Shown here in pieces: positions 23,654 through 34,640 of a stretch of DNA of 64,000 nt (positions are counted from its first letter, which is position 1; each line of letters starts with the position of its first letter). Under the pieces are notes generated by a model, which searched no databases, had not been told where the DNA came from, and saw only the letters and a list, made by a program, of their open reading frames with translations. The position numbers and the translations under genes are program-made. Origin of the DNA: Argopecten irradians (Eukaryota; Mollusca; Bivalvia; Pectinida; Pectinidae). The stretch spans positions 35,519,604 through 35,583,603 of the forward strand of contig NC_091138.1 of assembly GCF_041381155.1 (NCBI RefSeq). Reading direction: 5' to 3'.

Positions 23654-26600
23654 CTGAAATTTATATAAAATTTCATATAGTTTGAAACGTAACATTTGTT
23701 AATGATAATTTGAGTTGAAAAGATAGATTATTATTTTCTTGTAGCATTTATTATGTTATGTTCACATTTTGGTATCGAAATGTGTTGCAGTAGACTTGGG
23801 TGTAGAAAAAATTGTAAAGATGAAATAGTGTACATGTGTCTCCAAGGATTGCAGAAATACCATATTTAAAGACTTATTTAAAATACGATATGATATGAAT
23901 ATTATTGTAATATCCAATATTTTAAAATCGAGTCTTCTACAATAGACATGTTTATTTCTGTAAGCTGTACCAGGAATTGCCTATTTTGTGTAATATCTAT
24001 TTTTCACCATCTCCCCTACTATAGCTGTTTAGGAAATTTGCTGTTGCAAAATTTACACGTTTTCTTAATGTTTCCTTATGTTTTTTTTTTTTTAATTTTT
24101 TTTTTATATTTTTCAAAGGTTTTCGGAGTACGATTTTGTTTACAAAATACTTTCAACGTACTTACGTATTTGTACACCCATCTTTCTTTTGTTTAATAGT
24201 TTTGCACACAAACACAAGTAGACTTACTTTTTTATCGCGAAACTTAACACGTAAAATGTAACAGATTGTTTTATACATAGAAACATGTATCCGTTGTTAA
24301 TAAAACGGCAAAGTTCAATCCAATTGCTATATATATATATATATTATGTATAAAAGAGGAAGTCGAACGTGCTTTTCCATGGTAAAGACACAACAGTTTC
24401 AACTGGAATTATTTATAAATGTTTTTACGATTTTGTAACACATCTCTCTTACAAAGGCTTAATCAATATATATGTCGTGCTTATATCAAATATTCATAAC
24501 ACATCGACAGATAAGCATGATTTATAGCAACCAACGTTGGTAACCATTGTCACCATTTTTACCGACCTCGACTCATAGGTAGATATTTTTTATAAAGAAA
24601 AAACCCAATTAATCATGCAACCATAGGTTATTAAATTTTTAAAGGAAGTACGATGTATTTGTTGATTCGAAACAGTTACATGCTCTCCACATCAAAAAGA
24701 TTAATGCATTAAGACACAAAGCAAACAACCAACTTACCGCAGCATTCACTCCTACTTAAGAAGGACAAGGAGAAAACCAGATGTCGAGATTCAAGGTTAA
24801 CTTCCCAGAACGGATTAGAATCCTCGACATCATCTACGTCAGCGGTATGTGAACATGAAATAAGATTTCTGTCATCTTGGTGGGGATATCGGAGGGAGTC
24901 CACGGCACGTCCCGGACCAAATTCGGTGGTACCAAAAAGATATGATGACTGGTTAGCCGGTTTTCCTGCAGCAACATTACCAATGGGACCTGTAGTAAAA
25001 TAGCAATCTCCGGGTTATCCAAATGAAAAACATTAACACACAATGCTGAATCAAACGATACATCGTCCGTTTGGAATTCGTGAATGATATGAATGCTTAA
25101 ATTTAATTTTGATATTTTGGGTGAATAAGTTTGTTTTGTAATCAAAGTTACTTTATAAATTGTATTCGTTAATTTACAAAGTCAAATGCAATAGCTTGAT
25201 CGTCTTGGAGCGGAGTAATTATTGGATTTGAAACGTGATAAGTAATATTTATATGTTTACCTGAAAGTTCGTAGTATTTCATTCCAATCTCTGTTTGTAG
25301 GTAAATAGACTCATGCAGTTTTGTAGGATAACCATAGCAGTTTCCGTTCCTAATGAAGATACTAGTGCAGTTGTCATCTCTCTGACAGGCATACAGACAC
25401 CATCTACTCTCGATATCGGTCTTCTGCCATAAGATATTACTAGTAGGCAGTTTGTCAAAGTACCTCTCCTCGATACGATAGTGCCTGTTTCTGATATCTG
25501 AGAATATACGTCATAAATAGTTTCTTTAAGTTTTTTATTTCGTTGATTATATAATTAATAATTATGCTCGTTATAACATATAAAATATGTCAATAAAAAT
25601 GAAAATAGCGACAAATTGTTTGGTTCATTAAATTAGCGTCCTATTTACAGCTAGTGTCATTTAAGGATGGCCTCCCATGTGTGAAGAGTCGAATCCGATG
25701 AAACCATCGCTCTTACTACATGTTATAAACGTTAGTAAACATAATGTCATGATTATTTGGCGACAGAAATATGTTCTGAATTCTATGGACTTGCAACAAA
25801 CACAAATGTACAATTTTTGCATATTTTGCAAAATTTCACAAACAACACACCAATCTACGAGTCAACAATAATATCTAAGTTTAGGACGGATGCATGGACA
25901 TTTTATATCAACAAAGTTAAGTTCAAGTACACCTAAAAAGTAACATATAGTCACACAAAAACACTAATTTAAATAGGGTCTTAAACCTTGAAGTAGTGTG
26001 TCTCGGGTATGGGTACAGCGTACATATTGCATCTGCCTATGTTGGTTTTACTGTGATATGTCAGAAAAGCCCACTGTAGTCAAATGTAAGTGAAATGTTC
26101 AATCGCCATTAAACAAAGCCTTGTATGCCGAAACCTGACCCTTGCCTGTGTTGTAGGAATTTTTTGTCTAGAACTACTCAAATCGCTCTTATGGTTGTGT
26201 TGAATGTAGAACAATACATTCATGTCATATTTTGCTTCGTGGTTATGTAACAGAATTAGCCTCATTGAATGAATTGTCCCTTTAATCGTATTGCAATACG
26301 ATTTGGAATTTTAACGGTATCAATCAAAATACTTAACAATGTCAATATGTTTTGTTATCTGTTTCATAAGGTATGTAGAACAATATATTACTGGCATATT
26401 TTGTCTCATGGTTATGTAACATAATTAGTCTCACTGAATTGTCCCTTTAAGAGATAATATGCTAGCCATCGATTTAAACAAGAAATTTGTTCTCAGGGAC
26501 TTTTCAATTTAGCTAAAATCAAAATAGCAATATTCACTCAGACAATATTTATAAATTATGTTGTTTTCAAACATGAATCTTCGGCTAATATACAGAATAT

Positions 26601-29336
26601 ATTGAAAAATCTTCAATATAACTAATTTTCATGTTTTAATACATCGCTTTTGCATATTGTATATGTATACCTGTAGTTTTTTATTTCATCTTTTACCTCA
26701 AACGTATTGTTTTATTGCCTATGTAGATATATCATGCAAACTTTCAAGCTAGAAAAGCAGTCTGCATACGATTTGTACCTCGTGGCTTTTGATAACGTTT
26801 CTGGTGTGGTTGCTAATCAAAATGATTCGCATGGTGTATACACGAGTCTATTTAGAAGATAGCTTAACTAATCATTAATGCAACACTTACACATTACATT
26901 TATTACAAATGTCGCTTATGATTTCGAAAATGATCATTTTTTCTAATCAGTGCATTAGGGATAAAATCGTATTTAACTGAATTTGAAATACAGTCAATAT
27001 ACTACTGTTTCATTTATGTTTGGTGCTTTGGTGTGAGGTTTTGGAGATACATTCACATTCTAAATGTAACATTACCTACCGATCCTTTGATCTTTAATAT
27101 AATTATGTACATTTGTTGGTAGAGTCGAACCGTTAAGCTTATGATTACTCGTTCGATAAACGTTAAATGACACCGTCACATACATTTTATTCCGGGTTAT
27201 AGAAACATGAATGTAATGCACACATATACGCACCTAAATGATTATGCGTGGTATCAGTATTCCTTTGGAAAGGCTATAATTGTGAATAGTCACAGACGAC
27301 TGATCCTAGATCCTATTCGATAAAACTGCTCTCGTGACATCTCGCAATTTTTAAATGCATACGTATATAAGGTTGTATGATGGCATAAATCATGTCCTCT
27401 ATAAATTAACAGGTCATTAATTGCTTCTTGCACATTTCAAATGTTTAAATCTTTATATTTTAATCGTTTAACTTGAAATTTTGACCAAACTTTTACCGTA
27501 AGTTAGCGGCACGATAACTTTAAGTAAGGTATGCATTGAAAGATTTGGTTGACTTGTTGCAATGTTTGGATGAATAATAAAAGCATATGGAGATATCTCT
27601 TTTTAAGAACGCAATTGCCTGCTTTTTAAATTAAAGACCCAATATACGTAATTTTTAAAAAGTATTAAAAATAAAAAGTATTAAAAATAATTAATGTGGC
27701 CCATGATATATATAAACCGAAACGAAGAAGTTCATGGAAAGTGTTGATTTCCGGAAAGTATCACGTGACCCGATCGACTTCGCATAGGAAAAATAGAAAC
27801 AAACATATTATCGGCCTTAGAAAATATGTAGACCTATGCTTGTCTTGCAACGACGACTGTTTCAGAATTGGTGGTATGTTTGCAAGACGGTTTCCGTTCG
27901 ATATCATAGGTTTACCTGCATGGAATAATGTCATGATACACGTTCGTCTTCCAATGTTCGATAATTGTATATATTTGTGATTACAAAACAAAATCAAAAG
28001 TTACGTTTATTGGGCCTTGTCTTTTAATTTTACATTTGGCCCTAAATTACACTGTCGATGAGTCTTTAAAATTGGGTGAATAATAGTACGCATGATAAGC
28101 AAAATATTAAAGTTTCATTAGCAATTACAAATATCACTTTTTTGTTTTGTATTCAATTATGAGAACACTTGAATATCTAAATATCCAAGATGATGAAAAA
28201 GTGCCGTCCGTAACTGTGCGAAAATTTTGACATGTGATCTTCGTTAATTTATTGAAAACCATAAAGTTTGATGAATTAAGCTGTGAAAACTATTCAAATG
28301 GTTTCAGATGCCTTATAAACGTTAGTTACAACATAGATTTTAGGTACTGTAAAATTGTTGTTTTCATGCCTTTAGTACATGTATGCTAAGATGGAAACAT
28401 ATGCATAAATCACTAACCAATTACTAATAACACTGTAAAAATGTGTAATGAAATTGTAGACCACAAATTGGTTACAAGGTCTAAACGAATGTACTCATTT
28501 CACTTCACTATATATTTAAATATAGTGATTCTTGGCAGTTCTGCATCTATACATTCCATGCATTGAAAGTATTGTAATCAAAAAAAAATGTTGGTGATGA
28601 ATAACATATTTAAAGCTAATCTTGATTCGTGATTATGACAAATACGGCACATATAACTCTAAACTGATTAGATCATTATTGTTGTGGTTCAACATTTTCC
28701 ATGTTCACATGTGTTTATTTCTTTTTCTTAATATTGCGAATAAACATGAAAGAAACACTTAGATTCTCCACCACCGACAGAGCATAAACGATGCTCATCA
28801 TTTAAACAATAATTGGTGTTAAATCATGTATATATATGCCTACGAAAACTACGAAAAAAACCTATGACTTAAAATTTTTTTATTTTGCTTTGGTGCATGC
28901 GCAGTCAGTACTTCATTTAACATAGGGCATTATTTTTAATATATTTCTATCTTGAAGTAAAATTAGAATATCAAAATTTTCAATGTTGTTTATAGTGTAA
29001 AGTAAGTAACTTTTGTAACTGAAGTAAAATACTAATTCGTCTGCTCTTGTTCTTTATTGCGATAAAATACTATTTTTCAACGGTTGAGCATCTTTAAAAA
29101 AGTCGTCAGTTATTTCGCGGTTAGTTCTCATTTGATCTTTCTATAACTTGTTTTGTAATATGTAAACTAGCGTTAATCTAGGAGGTTGGAAAGTAACAAT
29201 GCAATCCTAGCTTACCTGTTCCAAAAGTCATACACCAAAGAAGAATCCAAATTTCAAAGACAGGCGTAGCTCTTTTGAGGTAAACCCTACACATTCTGTA
29301 AGACAATAGTGCTTTCTTATAAACTACTTCAGCCAT
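23442..29336 (-). CDS. secreted PAN/apple plus F-type lectin (fucolectin-like) protein, 4 exons
   Basis: Coding exons on minus, in order, are 29336-29216, 25497-25261, 24989-24738 and 23653-23442. Introns are GT-AG and all phase 1, giving 273 residues. Residues 1-40 carry a hydrophobic segment (VFEIWILLWCMTFG), a likely signal peptide or anchor; Met15 is an alternative start that would give a shorter leader. Residues 42-119 form a PAN/apple domain (WCLYACQRDDNCTSIF). Residues 120-273 are an F-type lectin: NVAAGKPANQSS, AVDSLRYP, SCSH, SECCG, ending CEIEIYG. F-type lectins bind fucose through H plus RxDx4(R/K). Here the second half reads RSECCGER, with Glu for Asp. Known family members are secreted recognition or agglutinating proteins; that role here is inference. 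A MITE lies in the 3' flank and several in intron 1. Confidence 0.88.
24738..24989 (-). CDS. PAN/F-type lectin gene exon 3: F-type lectin N-half
   Basis: Residues 120-203. NVAAGKPANQSSYLFGTTEF opens the jelly-roll domain; then AVDSL, SCSHTAD, PFWEVNLE and SRSECC. Phase 1-1; donor TGCG|GTAAGT. Confidence 0.9.
25261..25497 (-). CDS. PAN/F-type lectin gene exon 2: PAN/apple domain
   Basis: Residues 41-119. Starts IRNRHYRIEERYFDKLP, contains CLYACQRDDNC, and ends MKYYELS. Phase 1-1 module with acceptor TTCTCAG|ATATC and donor TCAG|GTAAAC. Confidence 0.88.
25625..25690 (-). mobile_element. (CAAA)n SINE tail fragment
   Basis: GCGTCCTATTTACAGCTAGT then GGATGGCCTCCCATGTGTG: only the tail of the family survives. 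Lies in intron 1 of the PAN/F-type lectin gene. Confidence 0.65.
25985..26452. mobile_element. MITE family A, two partial copies in tandem
   Basis: Two successive right ends: GAATGAATTGTCCCTTTAA near 26282 and CACTGAATTGTCCCTTTAA near 26452. Each is preceded by the family's GTAGAACAATA..TT..T..CATATTTTG block. The first copy also keeps GTATGCCGAAACCTG and TCTAGAACTACTCAAATCGC. Confidence 0.8.
27631..28027. mobile_element. MITE family D with TTAA ends
   Basis: Left end TTAAAGACCCAATATACGTA. The right end reads ACGTTTATTGGGCCTTGTCTT then TTAA at 28024-28027, which pairs with the left as a terminal inverted repeat. The open frames on both strands inside (27696-27980 and 27761-27997) are by-products of this element. 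Confidence 0.75.
28196..28662. mobile_element. MITE family C, copy 1
   Basis: Shares order and sequence with 54552-55062: AAGCTGTGAAAA.TATTCAAATGG, TGCCTTATAAACGTTAG, GATGGAAACATA, AATGCATTGAAAGTATTG. Ends ACGGCACATATAACTCTAA. The left terminus is diverged. Confidence 0.8.
28756..29097 (-). mobile_element. MITE family B, copy in inverted orientation
   Basis: Reverse-complement relative of 30293-30655. Landmarks are TCCACCACCGACAGAGCATAA, AACAATAATTGGTGTTAAAT and TTGGTGCATGCGCAGTCAGT, ending CGGTTGAGCATCTTTAA. It sits just downstream (in transcript sense) of exon 1 of the PAN/F-type lectin gene. Confidence 0.8.
29216..29336 (-). CDS. PAN/F-type lectin gene exon 1: leader
   Basis: ATG at 29336. 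Encodes MAEVVYKKALLSYRM followed by a basic patch and the hydrophobic segment, ending in phase 1 at ACAG|GTAAGC. The first-exon call rests on donor, leader and phase agreement. A still further upstream exon cannot be excluded. Confidence 0.75.
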
Positions 29337-29644
29337 GTAGTGCGTCCCCATGTTACTTTATCACATTCGCGTAGGAAGCGTATCTCCGGTTAATGCCTCA
29401 TTTACCATTATGAATTTTTTATGACACCTAATACCGATAAGCATTTCTCTATTGATGCGTAAGTTACTGATACGATCTTAAGATAGAAAATTATCGTGCT
29501 AATTGACCCTTTAAGGCTTCTAACATGATATCCTTGTAATACCGCGGGTAGTTGTCACAAAGATATTCGTCAACTGATCAAATATACCAGACAACCCTCA
29601 GTTCATCTGTGTTATTGTGCAAATCTGGACCAAAATACTAACAT

Positions 29645-29900
29645 GTGGGGGAAACATTGTATAATGTGACAGGGTGGGGTGTGTTGGTTGGTGTCTTCGG
29701 CGGCATGCTTCAGTGGTATAGCACTATAAATAGGTCAAGAGTTCCGCTATACAAGAAGACACAACACGAATATACCGCAGTCTCCCAAAACACACACCCG
29801 CACTGCATACACGCTACACACCGCATACGTGGGAGGCCTTCCTTACATGACATTGTTAATAGGACGTTAAATTAATCAAACAAAGAAGCAAACAAATAAA
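29645..29900 (+). mobile_element. (CAAA)n SINE, 5'-truncated copy
   Basis: ATAATGTGACAGGGTGGGGTG, GGTGTCTTCGGCGGCATGCT, ACACAACACGAATATACCGC, TAGGACGTTAAATTAATCAA and an A-rich tail. Confidence 0.85.
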
Positions 29901-30292
29901 TACTGATAAAATCACTGAAATTATACCTTAATAACCGTACTTACCATTCACACATACCAATATAAGACTTATGTTGTCATTTTCCGTAAGAATCGTTATA
30001 CAAGTTCAGATATGATTTCAATAGATTAACCACAGCATGTGAATTACAATAATTCTTACTATTTTGTTACATATGATTTAAAACAGACTTTAACATTAGC
30101 TGGTGAGGGCAACGAATTAAACATATTCAACCAATATTTAGATAGAAAGGAATTGCATGTATGTGTGAACATGAAAGAAACATTTGGTTTTTGTTTTTTG
30201 ATTGACAGCCTTTCGGGTTATTAGGTTAATTTAGAACGACTTCTACGTGTACAACATTTGCTTTAGCGTTGAATACATGTATATATCAGTAT

Positions 30293-30655
30293 TTAAAGAT
30301 GCTCCACCGCTGACAAATAGTGTTTTTTCACTATCTAAAACAGGAGCAGACAATTTAGTAATTTTCTTCGGTTACAAAAAATACTTACTTTACACCATTA
30401 TCACCATTGAAAAGGTCGAGCTTCTAATTTTACTTCAAGTTAAACATATGAAAAATAATTATTTGCATCCCGAAAAAATCCGTGGTACTATATCCTATAT
30501 GGAATGAAGTACTGATTGCGCATGCACCAAAGGCAAAATAAATTATTTTATATTATTTTCTGTGTTAATTAGACATATATACACAAGATTAAACACCAAT
30601 TATTGTTCAAATGATGAATATCATTTATGCTCTGTCGGCGGTGGAGCATCTTTAA
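30293..30655 (+). mobile_element. MITE family B, intact copy with TTAA ends
   Basis: Starts TTAAAGATGCTCCACCGCTG at 30293 and ends CGGCGGTGGAGCATCTTTAA at 30655. Interior carries ATTGCGCATGCACCAAAGGC, an NRF1-like motif. Confidence 0.88.
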
Positions 30656-31529
30656 GGACTGATACACGTATGTGGTGTGTGGCGTTTTACAATAACTTAC
30701 TGCTTTTTATGATGACATAATGTCGTAATTTAGTGCTGTGTGAGTCTGATGTTGCTGTAAACATTTTTTGTGGTTGCCAAATCAGTCCGAAATATGAAAG
30801 ATTTAATTGCATGCTAAAGAAAGGTTGGCGGTAGCTGAGGTTTTTCTCTAAACGGTATGATTGTGTTGGTTACAAAACCTGACACGTCCTTGCATTAGTA
30901 TAGCTATGGCGAAACGTTACATCACAAAACAACTTTAAAATAGAAGCACACTAATCAATGCCGTTGTAATTGTTTAAGAGAACAAATAGCGAGTATAGAC
31001 ACAACATAAAACAGCGTTTGATATACAAAATATATAAAACAAGACAAATACAACATGCAGTCATTTCCTGTTTCCATGGCCACACTCCGAGCACCGTATT
31101 GTTCTCACCGCCTTCTCTGTATATAATTAACAATTGATTGATACAAAATGAATTGCATATTATCATAACTATTATGCTCTTTAGTAAAGCTCAACAGAAA
31201 AAAATGAATCTGACCATGTACTGTTCCAATAATGCTGTTGGAATACAATATTCTCCTTGATCTATATCTCTTTTTATCTCCTAAATTAATTTTTTTATAT
31301 ATATGTCCTTGTTTCGATTGTTTCAATCTGTTCCAATGATGTACATATTATCGATTCTAAATCTTGAACCATTTTAACGTTATTGATACGTCTATTTCTC
31401 TTCTAAAATATTTTGCTTTGCTATGCGAATGCACATTCAGGGATTTTGAGAAAGGGGTGGTAGAAAAACTGCCGGTGCAAGCTGCTATACAAAAATTCAC
31501 TCACAGTTAAATCAAGTATATTTGTGAAA

Positions 31530-31738
31530 TGTTTGTTTGTTTGTTTGATTAATTAACGTCCTATTAACAGCTATGGTCATGTAAGGACGGCCTCCCATGC
31601 ATGCGGTGTGTTGCGTGTATGTTGTGCGAGGTGCGTGTTTTGGGAGACTGCGGTATATTTATGTTGTGTCTTCTTGTATAGTGGAACTGTTGCCCTTTTT
31701 ATAGTGCTATATCACTGAAGCATGCCGCCGAATATTTG
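31530..31738 (-). mobile_element. (CAAA)n SINE, 5'-truncated copy
   Basis: TTTGTTTGATTAATTAACGT, GTCATGTAAGGACGGCCTCC, TTTTGGGAGACTGCGGTATA, GTGCTATATCACTGAAGCAT, GCCGCCGAA. Confidence 0.9.
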
Positions 31739-31864
31739 TGAAAACCACGAAAATATTTCCAGTAGAATCATACGAGACTAAACCGCGATATATCTGTATA
31801 AAGTCGTCATGAAATTAAGTCTTTGCAAAATCAGTCGGTTTACAGACACTTTCCTCATTAGATC

Positions 31865-31990
31865 TCGGTAGTCTCCCAAAACATATACCCGCACTTCATA
31901 CACACAACATACCAAATACATGGGAGGCCGTCCTTACATGACCCTTGCTGTTAATATGAAGTACATTTAATCAAATTATTAAACAAAGAT
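31865..31990 (+). mobile_element. (CAAA)n SINE, 5'-truncated copy, opposite orientation
   Basis: GGTAGTCTCCCAAAACATAT, ACATGGGAGGCCGTCCTTAC, CTTGCTGTTAAT. Forms an inverted pair with the copy at 31530-31738. Confidence 0.8.
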
Positions 31991-32063
31991 ACGCTAACAA
32001 CTCTGTCACAGCGGTTTCTTTTTAGGGATCAAAAGGGAAATAAAGTTTCTTTGGTTTTATTAT

Positions 32064-33833
32064 TGTAATATCGTGATTTGTTGTATAAAACGTAAAATGA
32101 TCACACGGCTGTCAGTTAGGTTCCCTAATCACGATTACTTGTATAAATCACACCGCTGTCAGTAAGGTTCCTTAATCACGATTAGTTGTATAAAACGTAA
32201 AATGATCACACGGCTGTCAGTAAGGTTCCTTAATCACGATTAGTTGTATAAAACGTAAAATGATCGTACGGCTGTCAGTAAGGTTCCTTAATCACGATTA
32301 GTTGTATAAAACGTAAAATGATCACACGGCTGTCAGTAAGGTTCCTTAATCACGATTAGTTGTATAAAACGTAAAATGATCACACGGCTGTCAGTAAGGT
32401 TCCTTAATCACGATTAGTTGTATAAAACGTAAAATGATCGTACGGCTGTCAGTAAGGTTCCTTAATCACGATTAGTTGTATAAAACGTAAAATGATCACG
32501 TACGGCTGTCAGTAAGGTTCCTTAATTACGATTAGTTGTATAAAACGTAAAATGATCGTACGGCTGTCAGTAAGGTTCCTTAATCACGATTAGTTGTATA
32601 AAACGTAAAATGATCACACGGCTGTCAGTAAGGTTCCTTAATCACGATTAGTTGTATAAAACGTAAAATGATCACACGGCTGTCAGTAAGGTTCCTTAAT
32701 CACGATTAGTTGTATAAAACGTAAAATGATCACACGGCTGTCAGTAAGGTTCCTTAATCACGATTAGTTGTATAAAACGTAAAATGATCACACGGCTGTC
32801 AGTTAGGTTCCTTAATCACGATTAGTTGTATAAAACGTAAAATGATCGTACGGCTGTCAGTAAGGTTCCTATCACGCTAGTAAGTTCCTATCACGATATT
32901 GTATATAAGTATAAAATGATCGAAATGATCGTACGGCTGTCAGTAAGGTTCCTTAATTACGATTAGTTGTATAAAACGTAAAATGATCACACGGCTGTCA
33001 GTTAGGTTCCTTAATCACGATTAGTTGTATAAAACGTAAAATGATCACACGGCTGTCAGTAAGGTTCCTTAATTACGATTAGTTGTATAAAACGTAAAAT
33101 GATCACACGGCTGTCAGTAAGGTTCCTTAATCACGATTAGTTGTATAAAACGTAAAATGATCACACGGCTGTCAGTAAGGTTCCTTAATCGTGATTAGTT
33201 GTATAAAACGTAAAATGATCACGCGGCTGTCAGTAAGGTTCCTTAATCACGATTAGTTGTATAAAACGTAAAATGATCACGCGGCTTTCAGTAAGGTTCC
33301 TTAATCACGATTTGTTGTATAAAACGTAAAATGATCACGCGGCTTTCAGTAAGGTTCATTAATCACGATTAGTTGTATAAAACGTAAAATGATCAGACGG
33401 CTGTCAGTAAGGTTCCTTAATTACGATTAGTTGTATAAAACGTAAAATGATCACACGGCTGTCAGTATGGTTCCTAAATCGTGATTAGTTGTATAAAACG
33501 TAAAATGATCACGCGGCGTCTGTCAGTAATTTCATTAATCATGATTAGTTGTATAAAACGTAAAATGATCACACGGCTTCAGTATGGTTCCTTAATCGTG
33601 ATTTGTTGTATCAAAATGATCACGCGGCTGTCAGTAAGGTTCATTAATCATGATTAGTTGTATAAAACGTAAAATGATCACGCGGCTGTCAGTAAGGTTC
33701 ATTAATCACGATTAGTTGTATAAAACGTAAAATGATCACGCGGCTGTCAGTAAGGTTCATTAATTATGATTAGTTGTATAAAACGTAAAATGATCACGCG
33801 GCTGTCAGCAAGGTTTCTTAATTGCGAATAGTT
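32064..33833. repeat. 58-bp satellite array, about 30 copies
   Basis: The unit contains CGGCTGTCAGTAAGGTTCCT, TAATCACGATTAGTTGTATA and AAACGTAAAATGATCA. Period measured as 58 at successive starts 32161, 32219 and 32277. Variation clusters at one site: ATCACACGG, ATCGTACGG and ATCACGCGG versions interleave, then ACGCGG dominates after about 33210. A rearranged stretch at about 32868-32930 breaks the period. No open frame spans it. Confidence 0.95.
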
Positions 33834-34350
33834 TGTAAGTACGCATAAATTAATTAGCATTCTGATTTTTTCTCTCTCTCTCGTCGTTTACACCCTACAA
33901 TCCCAGATACACGTCTCCGTTGGTATTGATTATTCAATTATCTATTAAAGTAGTCTGCTTTATGATCTGTGGACTACTTCTATCTTGTAATGATATATTT
34001 ATACCATGTAATCACAATTTACCCCTCGGTAGATTGATTTAAATATCACTAAATAGTAAATGCCAATACATCAAAGCATTCACGCTAGTTGTTATTAGAG
34101 AATGTTAAAGGTAGTTCACATAAATGCGAAATATTATGTGTATAGGAATTAAAATTAAACTCTACTTCAACGGTAAAGCGATTTCTGGTTTTTACGTTTT
34201 GAGTACATATCTCTTGGTCATGTAGTCTGACTAATAATACTATTGACACAGTTGATAACATTTCTGTTTACATATCAATACATATGTTACTGAGTCCTTA
34301 ATTTCAAGTATCAATCACACTAAAGGATATTTTCATAATTATTTGGTTTT
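33834..34350. other. intergenic, nothing recognised
   Basis: AT-rich sequence with a short TC run (33870-33884). No gene or repeat family is supported. Confidence 0.5.
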
Positions 34351-34354
34351 CTTT

Positions 34355-34640
34355 GGTTTATTAAATTTATGTCTTATTAACAGCCATGGCCTCACATGTG
34401 GGGTCTTCCGTGTGTGAAGTGCAAGGTGCGTGTTTTGGGAGTGGATATTCGTGGTATATTCGTGTTGTGTCTTCTAATTCAGTTGAACTACAAGCAGCAA
34501 ACTCCATCCGGGCACATTATGCTGACAACGTGCGAACCAGTCGTCACACTCCCTTAATGCTGTGCGCTAAACTGAAGCAAAACCTACCACTTCTATAGAC
34601 TATGGTGTGTTGTTTCGGCCATGGGACAGAACCAGAAGAG
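34355..34640 (-). mobile_element. (CAAA)n SINE, diverged copy
   Basis: ATGTCTTATTAACAGCCATG, AAGGTGCGTGTTTTGGGAG, GGTATATTCGTGTTGTGTCT, GCTGACAACGTGCGAACCAG, TCTATAGACTATGGTGTGTT. Confidence 0.85.

Noticed and set aside
27696..27997. Opposed open frames of 94 and 78 codons
   Set aside because: Both lie within a MITE with TTAA ends and mirror each other; no protein family was recognised.
32064..33833. Regular array considered as a CRISPR
   Set aside because: The whole 58-bp unit is repeated, with no unique spacers, in a eukaryotic context.
34386..34598. Open frames with a VCEVQGACFG-like start, also seen at 47177 and 62882
   Set aside because: These are translations of the same SINE body in different copies, not a protein family.
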